Assembly (NCBI GenBank): GCA_964035575.1
Contig: OZ037901.1
Span: 558,001 to 622,000 of the forward strand
Direction of reading: 5' to 3'
Length of the DNA stretch: 64,000 nucleotides
Source: Rhynchopus sp. YZ270_cl-10
Lineage: Eukaryota; Euglenozoa; Diplonemea; Diplonemida; Diplonemidae
In this document: in pieces, positions 28,766 to 39,381 of the stretch
Layout of the letters: each line of letters starts with the position of its first letter
Numbering within the stretch: position 1 is the first letter of the stretch
Translations under genes and position numbers: made by a program
Notes under the pieces: generated by a model
What the model was told of the DNA's origin: nothing
Seen by the model: the letters and a program-made list of their open reading frames with translations, nothing else
Database searches by the model: none

Positions 28766-29560
28766 ATGCCCGACACCCCCACCAATGAACCGATATGCAG
28801 CTACTGTTATGATGGTGAGGAGGAGGGCGAGTTGATCACACCGTGTCTCTGCCGTGGGACGGTCGGGCACGTGCACAGAGAGTGTCTCGCCACGTGGCGG
28901 CGTACCTCTGGCGCCGTGACGAACTGTCCGAGCTGTCGCTACCGTTATCGGACATCTCCCGTAGAATGGTATATGTGGCTCGGCGCAGTTGTAGTGGAAG
29001 CGATGCGATGGCAGGTTGAGAGGGTGACCTGGACGGCTATGGGGCCGCTCACCTCTGCGATCGAGACAGCGCTGCTCCTGGCCCTGGACGGCGTGGGGAT
29101 CAAGCGGCACCACTTTCTTTCGGTGCCGGAGCTGCTGCTTCTGTTTCAGATGGTTTCATACTCTGTGAGCACTGTGGTGGTGGGGGCGATCATGCGCGGG
29201 GTCATGCGGGTTACGGGAGAGCTGCCGTTGACACCAACACCCCCTGAGGTAACACCACGTGGTCTTGCGACCGTGGTGCGTGGAAGGGTGATGAAGGTGT
29301 CGATGCGGTTTCTTGGCGACTTTGGTCCGAGCTGTCTGCGCGCATATTCATTTGCAGTGACATCACTCCGCCTCGTGGACATGGCAAACACAGCAACCGC
29401 CATCATCGCACGCACCCTCCGCCGCATCCGACACGACGCAGAGTACAACTGCAAAGTGCTCTCCACAGACGAGCCTGAAATGCCCCCCTCTGCGCAGACT
29501 CAGTTCTTTCATGATTGTTGGGCAGGCTTGGTGCGGTTCTCTCTCCAAGAGCCCGCATGA
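28766..29560 (+). CDS. RING-CH (MARCH-type) E3 ubiquitin ligase, copy A
   Basis: 264 residues. The ATG at 28766 lies 6 bases after the acceptor CTTACCCAG. Residues 10-57 form a C4HC3 RING-CH finger: CSYC, then CLCRG, HREC and CPSC in the right order, with the Trp of ATWRR after the third pair. RING-CH proteins pass ubiquitin to membrane proteins. Hydrophobic stretches near residues 65-82 and 112-135 ([20 protein letters not shown]) fit the usual two membrane spans. The C-terminal ~100 residues are unremarkable. The whole gene, with flanks, is repeated at 40497-41291 with no difference seen. Only the hexamer array before it varies in length. Confidence 0.85.
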   Translation: MPDTPTNEPICSYCYDGEEEGELITPCLCRGTVGHVHRECLATWRRTSGAVTNCPSCRYRYRTSPVEWYMWLGAVVVEAMRWQVERVTWTAMGPLTSAIETALLLALDGVGIKRHHFLSVPELLLLFQMVSYSVSTVVVGAIMRGVMRVTGELPLTPTPPEVTPRGLATVVRGRVMKVSMRFLGDFGPSCLRAYSFAVTSLRLVDMANTATAIIARTLRRIRHDAEYNCKVLSTDEPEMPPSAQTQFFHDCWAGLVRFSLQEPA

Positions 29561-30355
29561 TGGGGAGGCAGACACTATCCGTTAAGGTGGTCTTCTGCGA
29601 CACCTTTCGAGGTTGGGGATCTTTTTTTAAAGATAGGGATTTTCAAAGTTTTTTTCTACCCCCTTTTTTTCTAGCAATACCTATAAAGGGTTTCGATAGT
29701 AGGAAGTGTTCAGCAACCATGCATCCGTAGAGAATGTGTAGGACTTACCAACATTCCGCTTGGAGCTGATGTCTGCAAGCTACAATTTTTGTGCAGGGGG
29801 AGCGACGAGGGTATTGTGGTGACCCTGGGTCTGATTTACCTTTTTTTCAAAAGCAAAAAAAGAGAGATGAAGGCAGTTGTGACTGAGGGTGACTGTCCAA
29901 ACTGTTTTTTATGTGATGCCTCGTTTTCTTTTGTAACTAAGTGGCCAATGGTAGGGGCGTGTATCTGCATCCACTGCGAGGTATTTATACGCTTTCACAC
30001 TTCTATTTTTTTTGTTAAGAGAACTGCTCTCAGGGATGTGCCGTTCTGTATGCGTCCTAGCCCGCCTTCAGGTGGTTCTGTTGTACAGAACCTGTACTCG
30101 TCTTGGCGTAGGTGGCTTGTTGACAAACTGCAAATATGTGTGTGCATCAGAGGCTACAGCAGACGCCCTGTGTTGGCTTCTGAGGTACGTTTTCTTTGAA
30201 CCTCGCGTTATCCCCCGCTACCCCACCCTCTTCTGGAGGGCCAACGGCTTCCCATCCTCAGTAGGTGGGTTTCTCTCTCGTATCTCATCCCCAGGCCCTT
30301 TGTCCCTTTGTATAGCAACAGCCCCTGTTCCCCCCCTCACTTCGCCACCTTCCAG
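29561..30355. other. Spacer, copy A
   Basis: Holds no recognised gene. The end (30280-30355) is pyrimidine-rich and closes in TTCCAG, the likely acceptor of the next gene. Identical to 41292-42086. Confidence 0.5.
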
Positions 30356-30374
30356 ACATAGGCAAAACCATATC

Positions 30375-31103
30375 ATGACACGTTTCGTGGCTTTGACACT
30401 GCTCGCCCTCTGTGGTGGTGTGGCGTCCAAGATTGTTGTGAGTGAGGAGGCCGTTGTGGACAAGGGTGGCTCGCATACCTTTGCTCTGTCCAACCCGCTC
30501 GACTATCTGAACGTGGTCAACCTGAAGTGGGTTCCTATTAACGAATCAGTGTGCTCAGGAGCGATCCATGTGACGGTGAAGGATGGCAGCAGAATGAAGG
30601 ATCTGACAGTCGAGTCTGCCGACGACATGGCGCGTTTTGTGGTTCAGTGGGAACAGGTTGGCGAGCACATTGAGGTGGTGGTGCACGACTTCCCGTGTGC
30701 TGCAAACGACGTGTTCGCGGAGGCAGAGGTGTTCAGGCGCAATGCTTCGTTGGACGCCGTTATCCACGTGAACAAGGGGTTCATGGACCACTACTCGTTC
30801 TACGTGTTGGAGTGGGCACCGTTGGTGGCCAAGGTCACGATGCGTCCCATATTTACCTGCCCGGAAGGGATGACTTACACAGGTACCCTGAGCATGACGA
30901 ACCCAGTGTTCCAGTCTGAGAACTTCACCTACACCAGCGCGCCAGCGTTCAACGTCACGTACGCTGTGGCGGGTATGTTCCATCCAGACCCGTCCAAGGG
31001 AAGGGCTCAGAACATTAACGATGTTTACATCCGTAAGATTGACGGGCAGTGTGGTATTTACGCATTCGATATGGACGCGTACTGTCTGAGTGTGTCCGAC
31101 TGA
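30375..31103 (+). CDS. Secreted glycoprotein of unknown family, copy A
   Basis: 242 residues from the ATG at 30375, the first after the acceptor CCTTCCAG (30355). Residues 1-19 (MTRFVALTLLALCGGVASK) are a clear signal peptide. No other membrane segment is present, so the product is likely secreted or lumenal. Sequons NES, NAS, NFT and NVT are consistent with glycosylation. Cys residues occur in spaced pairs. The mature part has an alternating pattern typical of beta-sandwich domains. I do not recognise the family. It lies between two RING genes and was duplicated with them (42106-42834). Confidence 0.8.
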   Translation: MTRFVALTLLALCGGVASKIVVSEEAVVDKGGSHTFALSNPLDYLNVVNLKWVPINESVCSGAIHVTVKDGSRMKDLTVESADDMARFVVQWEQVGEHIEVVVHDFPCAANDVFAEAEVFRRNASLDAVIHVNKGFMDHYSFYVLEWAPLVAKVTMRPIFTCPEGMTYTGTLSMTNPVFQSENFTYTSAPAFNVTYAVAGMFHPDPSKGRAQNINDVYIRKIDGQCGIYAFDMDAYCLSVSD

Positions 31104-32233
31104 AAAGGTGCGTAGTTCAGTTGCGTTTTTGTACTGGTTCTTCGCCTGACACTTCGATTTTTTAATTCATATGCCCCCTCCCGTCCCAATCACTATATCC
31201 GTGTGTTCCATTGCTTATTCTCCCCATTGGGTTGCGCACAAAAAAGCGTCCATTTTTCAGACGGTTGCCAGATCAAAGGTTTCGTACTCAATTCAAAACC
31301 AGGTGAGGATGTCCATGTTGAGACCTCCACTGCAGGTTTGCCATTGTTTTTTTTTTCTTTTTTTTTAATTTGTGCATCTGCTTCAGGGGAGTTTAGCAGG
31401 TTGCTTCTTTCTGTGACTGTTGAATAAAGTTTGGTGGAAGGGGAACATTCAGCAAAAAGTTTCGATAGACCGGTCTGATGATCCTCCTGATCTGCTTCCC
31501 TCCCTCGCGCAAAATGCTGGCATGCTCGTTTTCGAGAGGTGCACTTCAAAAATGTTAAGCTGCTCCTTCTCAAAGCGAGTGAGTTTATCAACGATCACCT
31601 TTTTCCTCTTTTTTTGTATCCTCACATACAAAGCACTCGCGAGGCAACCCTTTTTAGTCGCTTCATTTTTTTCAATTTCATTTCATTATGGAATAATCAA
31701 TTTTGTTTCAATTTCTGTGCCTCCTCTTGAGCCAAATCCTCTCACTTCCCCTCACCTTGCTGTGTATGCACGAGTGTACGAACCACCGCCACCTCACTGG
31801 CGACTGGAACGACCTGCCACGTTCAGTGCTTTCACACAGCCCACTGTGTTTGCGTTTCCAGCATAGCAGGCCGTTCCTGAGCAACGAACATCACCACAAA
31901 TAAAAAAACAAAAAATGCACACATCTAAAAGCACCGTATCATATGCCCTCCAACTCACCCAAATATTCCCCCCGCCCCTTTTACCCCTTTGTGCATCACC
32001 AACCCCCCCCCCCTTCCCCTTCCCCTCGACTTCTCCTTACCGACATACAGTTTGTCCAGCAAAGGACACTCTGTCGCAACACCCCTTGGAGGAGAGGAGA
32101 GGTTACATAGCCCACAGTGTCAGTGGCGCTGTGCCCAGGGGTTTTGCTCAGCTCCACTTCATTATTTATGATAAGGTGACTAAGCACGAGAGGCTTATGG
32201 GGCATCTTATAAATTTTTCTTTATTCCCCTCAG
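31104..32233. other. Spacer with an R1 hairpin next to a splice acceptor, copy A
   Basis: No gene seen; short frames here lack coding character. An R1 hairpin lies at 32175-32222, directly followed by the tract TTTCTTTATTCCCCTCAG that closes at 32233. Identical to 42835-43964. Confidence 0.5.
32175..32222 (+). repeat. Hairpin-type repeat R1
   Basis: GGTGACTAAGCACGAGAGGC then TTATGGGGCATCTTATAAAT. TAAGC pairs with GCTTA around ACGAGAG. It sits just upstream of a predicted SL acceptor. Same at 43906-43953. Confidence 0.65.
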
Positions 32234-32250
32234 ATTTTACACATAGGAAG

Positions 32251-33909
32251 ATGCGTTCCACAGGCTTGCTAGCGTGCGTCATGTCTGCTGTTGTGCAGAG
32301 CGCTGCGTTCTACCGTGAGAGTGGGTGGAAGCCGCAACACCAGGAAGTGCTTCGCATTGAGAAGGGGATGTGCGTGGAGCGGTTTGTGGCGAATGCGACG
32401 ATAGGCCGCACCAGAGCGTACCATACAATGTGCAAGAAGGAGACCAGCGGGTTTCAGGAGCTGCGGCGCGGGATTAACGAGGAGGACTGCACACGGCTTT
32501 GCTATGAACGCGACATGGCAGTCCTTGGTGTGGATGTCACGATGTCACCTGCCCTGAACATCGCCAATCTTGGAAACGTCCTGCAACACTCCGTCACCGT
32601 CTCGCACACACGCAGCGAAGGGATCTGCATGTGTGCCGGCCTCAACTGGGGTCCCTACAGCCCAGCACACGAAATGACAGGACCATGCGACATCACCAAG
32701 ATCGAACTCCCCCTTGCCTGCCTGCTCCTCTCTGAGGACGAATGCCGCGATGCACCACCAGACTCCTGCGTATGGGACGGTGCGTGCTGTCTCGACAACG
32801 CACCCATGCCCGGACCTTACCCACCAGGCCCTTCTGCAGACGTCGACGAAATCATTGCACTCTGCGTCGCAGGAATCTGCCTGGTTCTAAGCGTTATTGC
32901 TGCGGTTATACTCTGCCGCTGGGCAAGAAGGAACAGAGAGGCGGGGACGACCGGACGCTACTTTGATAGATACGGACCGTTCATGAGACGCCGTGCGACG
33001 GTGGAGGACTCTGACTTGGTTGATGCTGTCACGGCGTTGTACGAACTGCAGAAGAAGGTTGACGGAAACAAGCCAAAGGACAATGCCGACAACACCGAAA
33101 TGACCACCATCTCCATTGACACTGATGAAAAGACCTGCGTCGTCTGCCTCGACACCAGCGACGCACCTGCAGACGAAGTCGTCACCAAAGAAGAAACCCG
33201 CCTCCGCTGCCTTTCCCTCTTCCTCTGCGGCGGGCCCCTCAGAAGCGAGCAATCCGGCTGGATCACCCTCAACTGCAACCACACCCTGCACTTCTGCTGT
33301 CTCAAGAAATGGTTCGTCGAGTTGGCACGCAAACAAACCGGCCCTGCCTGTCCAGTCTGCCGTGCTCCAGTCGAGATGCCGGTTGCTCCGTACAAACAGT
33401 GCACTCTTAGAGTACCCGATGGGTTCGTCCGCATCTATGGTGAGCAGACCGCACCACACGCTCCGGACTCATTCAAAGACAACTCCATCAAGGTGAACAT
33501 CTTCCAGAGTGACACCACTGCTTCGGTTGAACAGCGTGTCCTGCAGGCGTTCAAGGCAGGGTTCAAGAGTGGGGATGGTAGTGCTATCACAACGACCGCA
33601 TTCGAGCTTGACTTTTCGCTGGCAGGGGAGAGGACGATCTTCAGGGATGAGGCTGGGGTGGTGGTTCTGTTCCCTTCGATGCAGGCGGGAAGTACGCTTT
33701 CTGTAGTGCGGAAGGGCACTGCATCGGCATGTGCATTGACGTCCAGAGGTGGCCTCCCGTTGACATTAGAGAGTGTTGGGGAAGCCGATCTGCACCTGAG
33801 TGTCATCAGCACCAGCTCGCAGGGGGGAATGAACCCGTGCTCCAGTCTCGCGTCTACAGTCAGACCAGGGCAGTCGATGTCCGACAACCCGCTTCTGAGG
33901 GAGGAGTGA
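32251..33909 (+). CDS. Single-pass membrane RING-finger protein, copy A
   Basis: 552 residues. The ATG at 32251 follows the acceptor CCCCTCAG (32233) by 17 bases and opens with a signal peptide (MRSTGLLACVMSAVVQSAA), which rules out the longer upstream frame. Residues 20-200 form a Cys-rich ectodomain (CTRLCYERD, ECRDAPPDSCVWDGACC). A membrane helix spans ~203-226 (IALCVAGICLVLSVIAAVIL). Residues ~295-373 form a RING finger of the H2 type: CVVC, then NCNHTLHFCCLKKW and CPVC, with a long insert between the first two pairs. Residues ~400-480 (KVNIFQSDTTASVEQRVLQA) look like a beta-grasp fold, possibly ubiquitin-like. The layout resembles transmembrane RING ligases such as the RNF13/GRAIL type but without a clear PA domain. 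E3 activity is inferred from the RING only. Confidence 0.83.
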   Translation: MRSTGLLACVMSAVVQSAAFYRESGWKPQHQEVLRIEKGMCVERFVANATIGRTRAYHTMCKKETSGFQELRRGINEEDCTRLCYERDMAVLGVDVTMSPALNIANLGNVLQHSVTVSHTRSEGICMCAGLNWGPYSPAHEMTGPCDITKIELPLACLLLSEDECRDAPPDSCVWDGACCLDNAPMPGPYPPGPSADVDEIIALCVAGICLVLSVIAAVILCRWARRNREAGTTGRYFDRYGPFMRRRATVEDSDLVDAVTALYELQKKVDGNKPKDNADNTEMTTISIDTDEKTCVVCLDTSDAPADEVVTKEETRLRCLSLFLCGGPLRSEQSGWITLNCNHTLHFCCLKKWFVELARKQTGPACPVCRAPVEMPVAPYKQCTLRVPDGFVRIYGEQTAPHAPDSFKDNSIKVNIFQSDTTASVEQRVLQAFKAGFKSGDGSAITTTAFELDFSLAGERTIFRDEAGVVVLFPSMQAGSTLSVVRKGTASACALTSRGGLPLTLESVGEADLHLSVISTSSQGGMNPCSSLASTVRPGQSMSDNPLLREE

Positions 33910-34765
33910 AAAAAAATTTTTTTTGTCCGACTCCATTTTCTTGGAGCTTCCAGGACCGTACATGCTCCGTTTCCTAAAAAGGAATGGTAAAAAAGTTTTC
34001 AAAAAAAATAAATAGGAAATATAAGTGTGACAAAATGCGGTCCAGAAGTTTATCCAGAACAAACAGGAGGATTTGTGCAATCAACGAAAACAACTTTGCT
34101 TACCTACCCCGATCCTACTATTTTGAACGAAAGGGTTGTCGTGTTGTAATGAAGGTCGTCCCTCCAGTTTCGAGAGCCAACAGAGCGGAGAATCCCTGCA
34201 TCCAGAGAGAGCGTTGAGCACGACACAACTTTCATTTATTTTTTTTTGAAGGTTTATATGTCGCAGCTGCAAAAGAAGAGAATAAAACGAAAGAACAAAA
34301 AAAAAAACAGAACAAAAAAATAAACAAAACAATACCTGTAAGTATCACAGCCTTTCAAAAGGTGGCATTTGAAAGACCTACCTCTAGGTGGGAAGGGGTG
34401 ACCTGTCGATACAACAAAGAACGAGAAAGCGAGCCTCCATGCAGGTTGATTTACACATAATTCTTGCCAGAGGTCTTTTTTTTTTACCACATACTTTTTT
34501 TTCTCTATCCTTCTTTTGCTTAACACAGATACACAGAACCTCTCTTTTTTTTGCGTATTTTTTTCTTCTTCTTCACTTGCTTTTCAGCAAGACTAAAAAA
34601 TGAAGAAAAATAATACAACCAAAGGAAAACAATAGTACGCATACAATACCGCTATCTATGGTCAGACTAGCTAACAAAAGAACATGAGTTTTAATCAGGT
34701 GACCAAGCAGACTTAGGTTCATCTTAGCACAAAAAATTTCTTTTTTTGCGCATGACAGCCAGGAG
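33910..34765. other. Spacer up to the duplication/element junction
   Basis: No gene seen. An R1 hairpin at 34698-34730 (GGTGACCAAGCAGACTTAGG, TTCATCTTAG) lies near the end. The last bases GACAGCCAGGAG are followed at 34766 by the SL sequence of the retroelement; in copy B the same bases continue into TTTTGAGCAGG. Confidence 0.6.
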
Positions 34766-34803
34766 CCAACGATTTCTAAAGCTACAGTTTCTGTACTTCA
34801 TTG
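34766..34803 (+). other. Spliced-leader exon copy fused to the element
   Basis: 38 bases, CCAACGATTT then CTAAAGCTACAGTTTCTG and TACTTCATTG. From memory it differs from the Diplonema SL exon at about two or three positions. It replaces the bases that precede A2 (CTTCATCAG), as trans-splicing would. Confidence 0.8.
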
Positions 34804-34860
34804 ATTTTTTGTTGGAATTTGTTTTGGGTTGTTTCGGCTTCCACATTCGCCCCCCCTCAT
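34804..34860 (+). repeat. Terminal repeat A1
   Basis: ATTTTTTGTTGGAATTTG ... TTCGGCTTCCACATTCGC. Matches A2 at 39729-39784 except for one C in a C run. Confidence 0.85.
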
Positions 34861-35010
34861 CTTTTTGTTCCCCCACACACGATTCTTCGCTTCGCATCCA
34901 TCTTCTCGTCCCCTTCCAAGCCACCTAGACGTCTCGGTAGTGTGCAGCCTGCTGGGACATATACACCACCTTCGACTCCGCCTTCTCCACCCAGTGCACC
35001 CCTCGACGCT

Positions 35011-36264
35011 ATGGCCACAGCACACATCACCGATTGTGCTACGCTGTTGGCGGCGTTCGAGGCGCAGACGACGAGCCAGCACGACTGGTCGCCTCCGGAT
35101 GCGGCCCTGCGTGCGCTGGGCGTGGAAGAGGGCTCCCCTGCGCTGGTGGGACGCAAGATCCAGTTCGCGGATCTGGCGCGGACGATGCGGGCCCTGGATA
35201 AGGAAGTCGCCCGCCACACCGGCGTCCAGGGGCCAGGGCAGGTGACGCGGTTGGCGATTGTGTCCGCCATCCTCGTCCTCCTCAAGGCGGAGGTGACGGA
35301 GGCGAACAGCGCGATGTTCTCAGAGGGCCAGCGCATGTCCCTCACGCGCCTGGTCGGCACCCTCACGGTGCTGTCCACGGTGCTGGGGGACCCCGAGACC
35401 CGGTCCCGCCTCAGCGGATCCCGCCCCCCCGCCACCACCGCCGAGACGCCGGTTTTGCCTCAACGTGAGGACAGCCCGGAGGCGTCCATCCCGCGCGAGC
35501 AGCAGCCGCAGCAGCCGCAGCAGACGCAGCCGGCGGCGGACAACGCGCGGATCGCGCAGCTGGAGGCTGCGATGATGGAGTTGGCGGCAGCGAAGCGGGA
35601 GGGGGACGCGCGGCACGAGCTCCTGTGCCAGCAGCTCAACGCGGTCAGGGACGGTGGTGCGCCTCCTCCGGCAGCTGCAGCATCGGACTTCCTGGCGCAG
35701 TTACGGGCGGCGATCGGCACCGGGGCAGCGGCGCCTATGCAGGTGGAACAGCCGGTTATGGGGACGGACGTGGACGTGGTGGCACGCAACCCGAGACACT
35801 GGGTGGATTTTTGCGCCGACGCCGACCACTGCGCCGACGCTCTGGTGCAGGCCCTGAAGAGGCGCCTGCCTACCGAGGCCGGCGACGCGCAGGACGGGGC
35901 CCGCTTCGCCGTTGATGTGGTGGGTCTGTTGCTGCAGCAAGCTCCCTTGGAGGCGGTGCTGAGAAAGCTCGATGACAGTATCTCCTTCTGGCAGTTGAGG
36001 GCGAGTTGTGGGAGGTCGGGTGCGGTCGCCTTCCGCGACAAGGTCTGGACGGCGGATGTCGTGCCGAAGGACCGGCAGGCGGCGGTGGCGGCGGCGCACG
36101 CAGCAGGGCGTGGTGCGAAGTCCGGGCACGGGGGTGGCCGGGCCGGGCAGGCGTACGGGGGTGGCAACGGGGGGGGCCAGGCCGCGCAGCCGTACGCGCC
36201 GGGAAACGGTGGTGGCAGAGGCCGAGGCGGGGGAGGGCATTGGCGCGGTGGTCAACGCAAGTGA
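35011..36264 (+). mobile_element. Gag-like part of the retroelement
   Basis: About 417 residues if read from the ATG at 35011. The N-terminal part is Ala-rich and helical. A coiled coil (AQLEAAMMELAAAKREGD) lies in the middle. The C-terminal tail is Gly/Arg-rich (GGGRGRGGGGHWRGGQRK) and likely binds nucleic acid. No zinc knuckle is seen. Confidence 0.7.
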
Positions 36265-36399
36265 CGAGAGCAGGCGGCAGCGCGCGTTACGCTCTCCCTC
36301 CCACCACCCTCCCCCCCCTCTCCCCCCCCTCTTGTTTTTTCTTCCCCCCCCCCACGGCCCTCCCCGCCAAAACACACATCCGCCGAGTTTTCTTCCGAA

Positions 36400-37395
36400 A
36401 TGCTGCTTCAGGCTTTGCGCAAGCCGAAGAAGGGTCTCGGGGTGGCGAGGAGGAAGGAGGTGGACGACTGCGTGTTCCGCCTCCGCGACGGCAAGCAGGC
36501 CGCGCGCGCTTTGGCCCATCTTGTCCCGTGGGACCAAGCGCACACTTTCGACGTGGGGCCCCGAGCAGCAGGCACCCGCGACTGGCTGCTCCGAGCGTTC
36601 CGGCAGTTCGCCGAAGGGGAGACCGAGACCACGCCTCCCGACCAGACGTTGATTCGGTTCGTCTGGGGTCGCCTGCGCGGAGCGTCGTCCCTCTCCGTGG
36701 CCGACTACTGCGGGCGGCTGCTGAAGGCACTGGCGGCCGAGGGGGAGACGGGATACCGCACGCGCCGGGTGCTGGCGGTGAAGCGCGCGCTGACGCGTTT
36801 CGGGACGTTGCTGAGGCCGAGTCAGGCGCCGCCGGTAGACGTGGACGCGGTGATGGACGTGGTCGAGGCTTTCGGTCGCGAGGGGGCCGAGCGCGAACGG
36901 GCGTTTGTGGCCTTGGTGTGGATGGCACGGGCGCGTATGGCGGACGCACGATACCTGCTGGTGCGCGACCTGGTGGGGGTGACAGACGAGGGCGCGACGG
37001 GGCTGGAAGTCGCCCTGAAGGAGAAGCAGCAGAAGAGCTGGACACCCGTGGTGTATTTGCCACCCGGGACGCTTACCCAATACGTGGTGGAATGGGCACG
37101 CGCGCGTCGCTTGGCGGTAGGACAGGACGCGCCGTTGTTTGCAGCGACCGAGACGCAGTACCAGCGCCTCATGCGTCGGGTGGTGGGGGCTCTGCCGGCA
37201 GGGTCCTGGGCGCACTCGCTTCGCAGGGGGTCAGCGCAGGCCCTGCAATCCTGGGGGATGAGCGTGGACGGACTGAGGGACGCGCTGCGCCACGCGTCAT
37301 CCAGAACGACGGTGCGTTACCTCATGCGTACGGCGCCCGAGGCTCGCAGGAAGGCACGCTCGACGCTGGACGTCCTGCAGGAGCGGCCGCTGTAG
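36400..37395 (+). mobile_element. Tyrosine recombinase part of the retroelement
   Basis: About 331 residues. The C-terminal HSLRRGSAQALQSWG and HASSRTTVRYL match the conserved H-x-x-R, H/W and Tyr block of tyrosine recombinases. An Arg-bearing helix (ARMADARYLLVRDL) lies upstream. Confidence 0.85.
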
Positions 37396-39101
37396 GTTGG
37401 TTGTTCCGGGGGTTGGACGGGTACCCGTTGGGGGAGTATGTGCGTGACGAGGGGGATGACGTGGTGGAGGCGGATGTTGAGACGTCTGCGGCGCCTCCGC
37501 ATGTGCTCTTGGATGATGTCGCTGGGGTCTGGGGTGGCCCATCTGGGGTGAAGCGGCAGGTGCTTGACTCATTCCCGGCGGGTCTGATTGATTTGGGGGC
37601 GCTCCGCCGACTGGTACCGGCGAAGGCCAGGTTGTTCGCAATGCTTGACGACATTGCGACTTTCCGTGCGCAGCTGACGGGGTCTGGGGTGTCGATGCCG
37701 GGCCCGCCCTCCAAGCTCCAGGACGGCATGTTGGCGGCGTGCGTGGGTAGTGGGATTTTGCGCACGGAGAAGCGAGCTTTCCCGTCGGTGTGTGGGCTGT
37801 CTGTGTTTCCGCTGGCGAAGACGAACGGCAAGATGCGTCTCATCGTTGACGCACGGCCGTTGAACACGGCGATGCACTCCCCGCCAAAGTTCAGCCTCCC
37901 TACACCATACGAGCTGTCGGAACTCATCCTACGCGGGGGCGCTACGCATGCAGTCGTGGCGGATTTTAAAGGGTTTTTCTGGCAATTCCCTTTGTCCGCG
38001 GAGGTGGGGCAGTTTTTTGGTGTGCGGCAGGGTGCGCGTCGCATGCAGCTTACCCGCATGGCGATGGGGTGGTCGTGGGCGGCGGTGATTGCGCAGGAGA
38101 CGTCGCTGGGGCTTCTCGGGGATATGGCGGGTGTGTGTGCTGCTGCGTGGATAGACGACAACCTCATTTTGGGGAAGTCGGCGGGTGAGGCGTCTGCGCG
38201 GCTTCGGGGGTTCCTGCGCAGAGCGGACGAAGTTGGCGCTGAGGTGAACCGCGAGAAGTCGACGCTCACTCCGGTACAGGTGTGTACCTACGCAGGGATT
38301 GAGTGGGATTTGCGGGGGCGCAGAATGCGGCTGCCGGGGGAGTGGCGTCGGAAGGCCCGTGTCGTGATGGACGTATTGCTGTCGGCGTCGGGTCCCTCGC
38401 TGCGCGAAGTGTGGAAAGGTATCGGGGCCGTCATCTGGGCGACGTATGCGATGGGGGACCGGTTCTGCGGGGTGCCGGACATGTTGGCGTGGATTCGTGC
38501 GCGGGGCGCCGAGGTGTCTGCGGGCGCGATTGACTGGGACGACCAGGTGCAGATCTCTGCGGGCATGCGGACGGACTTGCGTGTGTTTGTGGAGCGGCGA
38601 TTGGTGCCGGATGTGTGGCGCGTCCCCAGGTGGAAGCTGTCGCCGGAGGAGGGGTGTGACACGGTGGTGTGGTCGGACGCGTGCCCCGAGGGGTGGGGGT
38701 TTATTGTGCGGACGCTTGCTGGCGGGCGCGCTTTCAGGAAGTGGGGCACGTGGTCCACGGTCGAGGATATTTTCATTTTGGAGTTGCGGGCGATGGCCTG
38801 GGGCGTGCTGCATGCTGTACGTGGTGGCGCCCGCAGGATTTTGGTGGTGGGGGACAACGCCGCGGTGGTTGCTGTGCTGGAGAAGGGCCACTGTGCAGTC
38901 AGGTTAGGGAACACGGTCTTGGAGCGCCTGTTTCGGGTCACTGACGGGGCGGGTGCGGGCATGTTGTCGCGCTGGATCGCGACGGACCGTATGCCGGCGG
39001 ACGAGCTGTCGCGCTGGGGTACCGCTGGGCAGGACTGGGCCGACCCCCCGTCGGACGGCGTGGTGGTCGACGGTGGCGGTTTTATGTGGTCGGACGAGTG
39101 A
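37396..39101 (+). mobile_element. Reverse transcriptase and RNase H part of the retroelement
   Basis: Reverse transcriptase marks: KMRLIVDARPLN, AVVADFKGFFWQFPL and the catalytic AAWIDDNLIL. RNase H marks: VVWSDACPEGWGF, EDIFILELRAMAW and VVGDNAAVVAVL. The exact start of this region is not determined. Confidence 0.85.
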
Positions 39102-39381
39102 TGTCCTTAGATTATTCTTATTTTAGATTGCCTTCTGTTTTTTCTTCCAGTTTTTCATTAAAGCTGTTTCCCTGCCCTGTTTTTTGTCCGCTGTTTTTTT
39201 GCAGTGGCTTTTGGTTTTATTTCTGGATGCCTGCGCCCGCTGAGGCTTGGTGTCGTATCATTGGTTTTTTGTTCACTCCGCCTTTTTTCTGGGCCCTCGG
39301 GGGTCCTGTGTTTTTGTTTGTAGTTGGGATGGATGCTCTCGTGGCCTACGGGTTTAAATATTCTACGTGACGGTGTCAGGA

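Noticed and set aside
27901-28788. Leu-Pro, Ser-Leu and Arg-Gly frames over the CCCTCT array (also 39599-40566)
   Set aside because: Microsatellite artefacts. The real gene begins at the ATG after the acceptor.
29789-30374. Upstream extensions of the secreted-protein and RING membrane-protein frames
   Set aside because: They lie before the acceptor AG and would bury the signal peptides inside the protein.
31420-31866. 148-residue frame between the secreted and RING genes (also 43151-43597)
   Set aside because: No acceptor-ATG context, no domain and spacer-like composition. Its conservation is explained by the whole-unit duplication.
34766-34803. SL RNA gene with a SLACS/CZAR-type insertion next to it
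   Set aside because: Only the exon is present. No SL intron, Sm site or promoter region flanks it, and the left neighbour is the duplicated host spacer. A copied mRNA 5' end explains it better.
36006-37395. Open frame overlapping the recombinase region in another phase
   Set aside because: High GC content keeps it open. The recombinase motifs lie in the other frame, so only the part with reverse transcriptase motifs was annotated.
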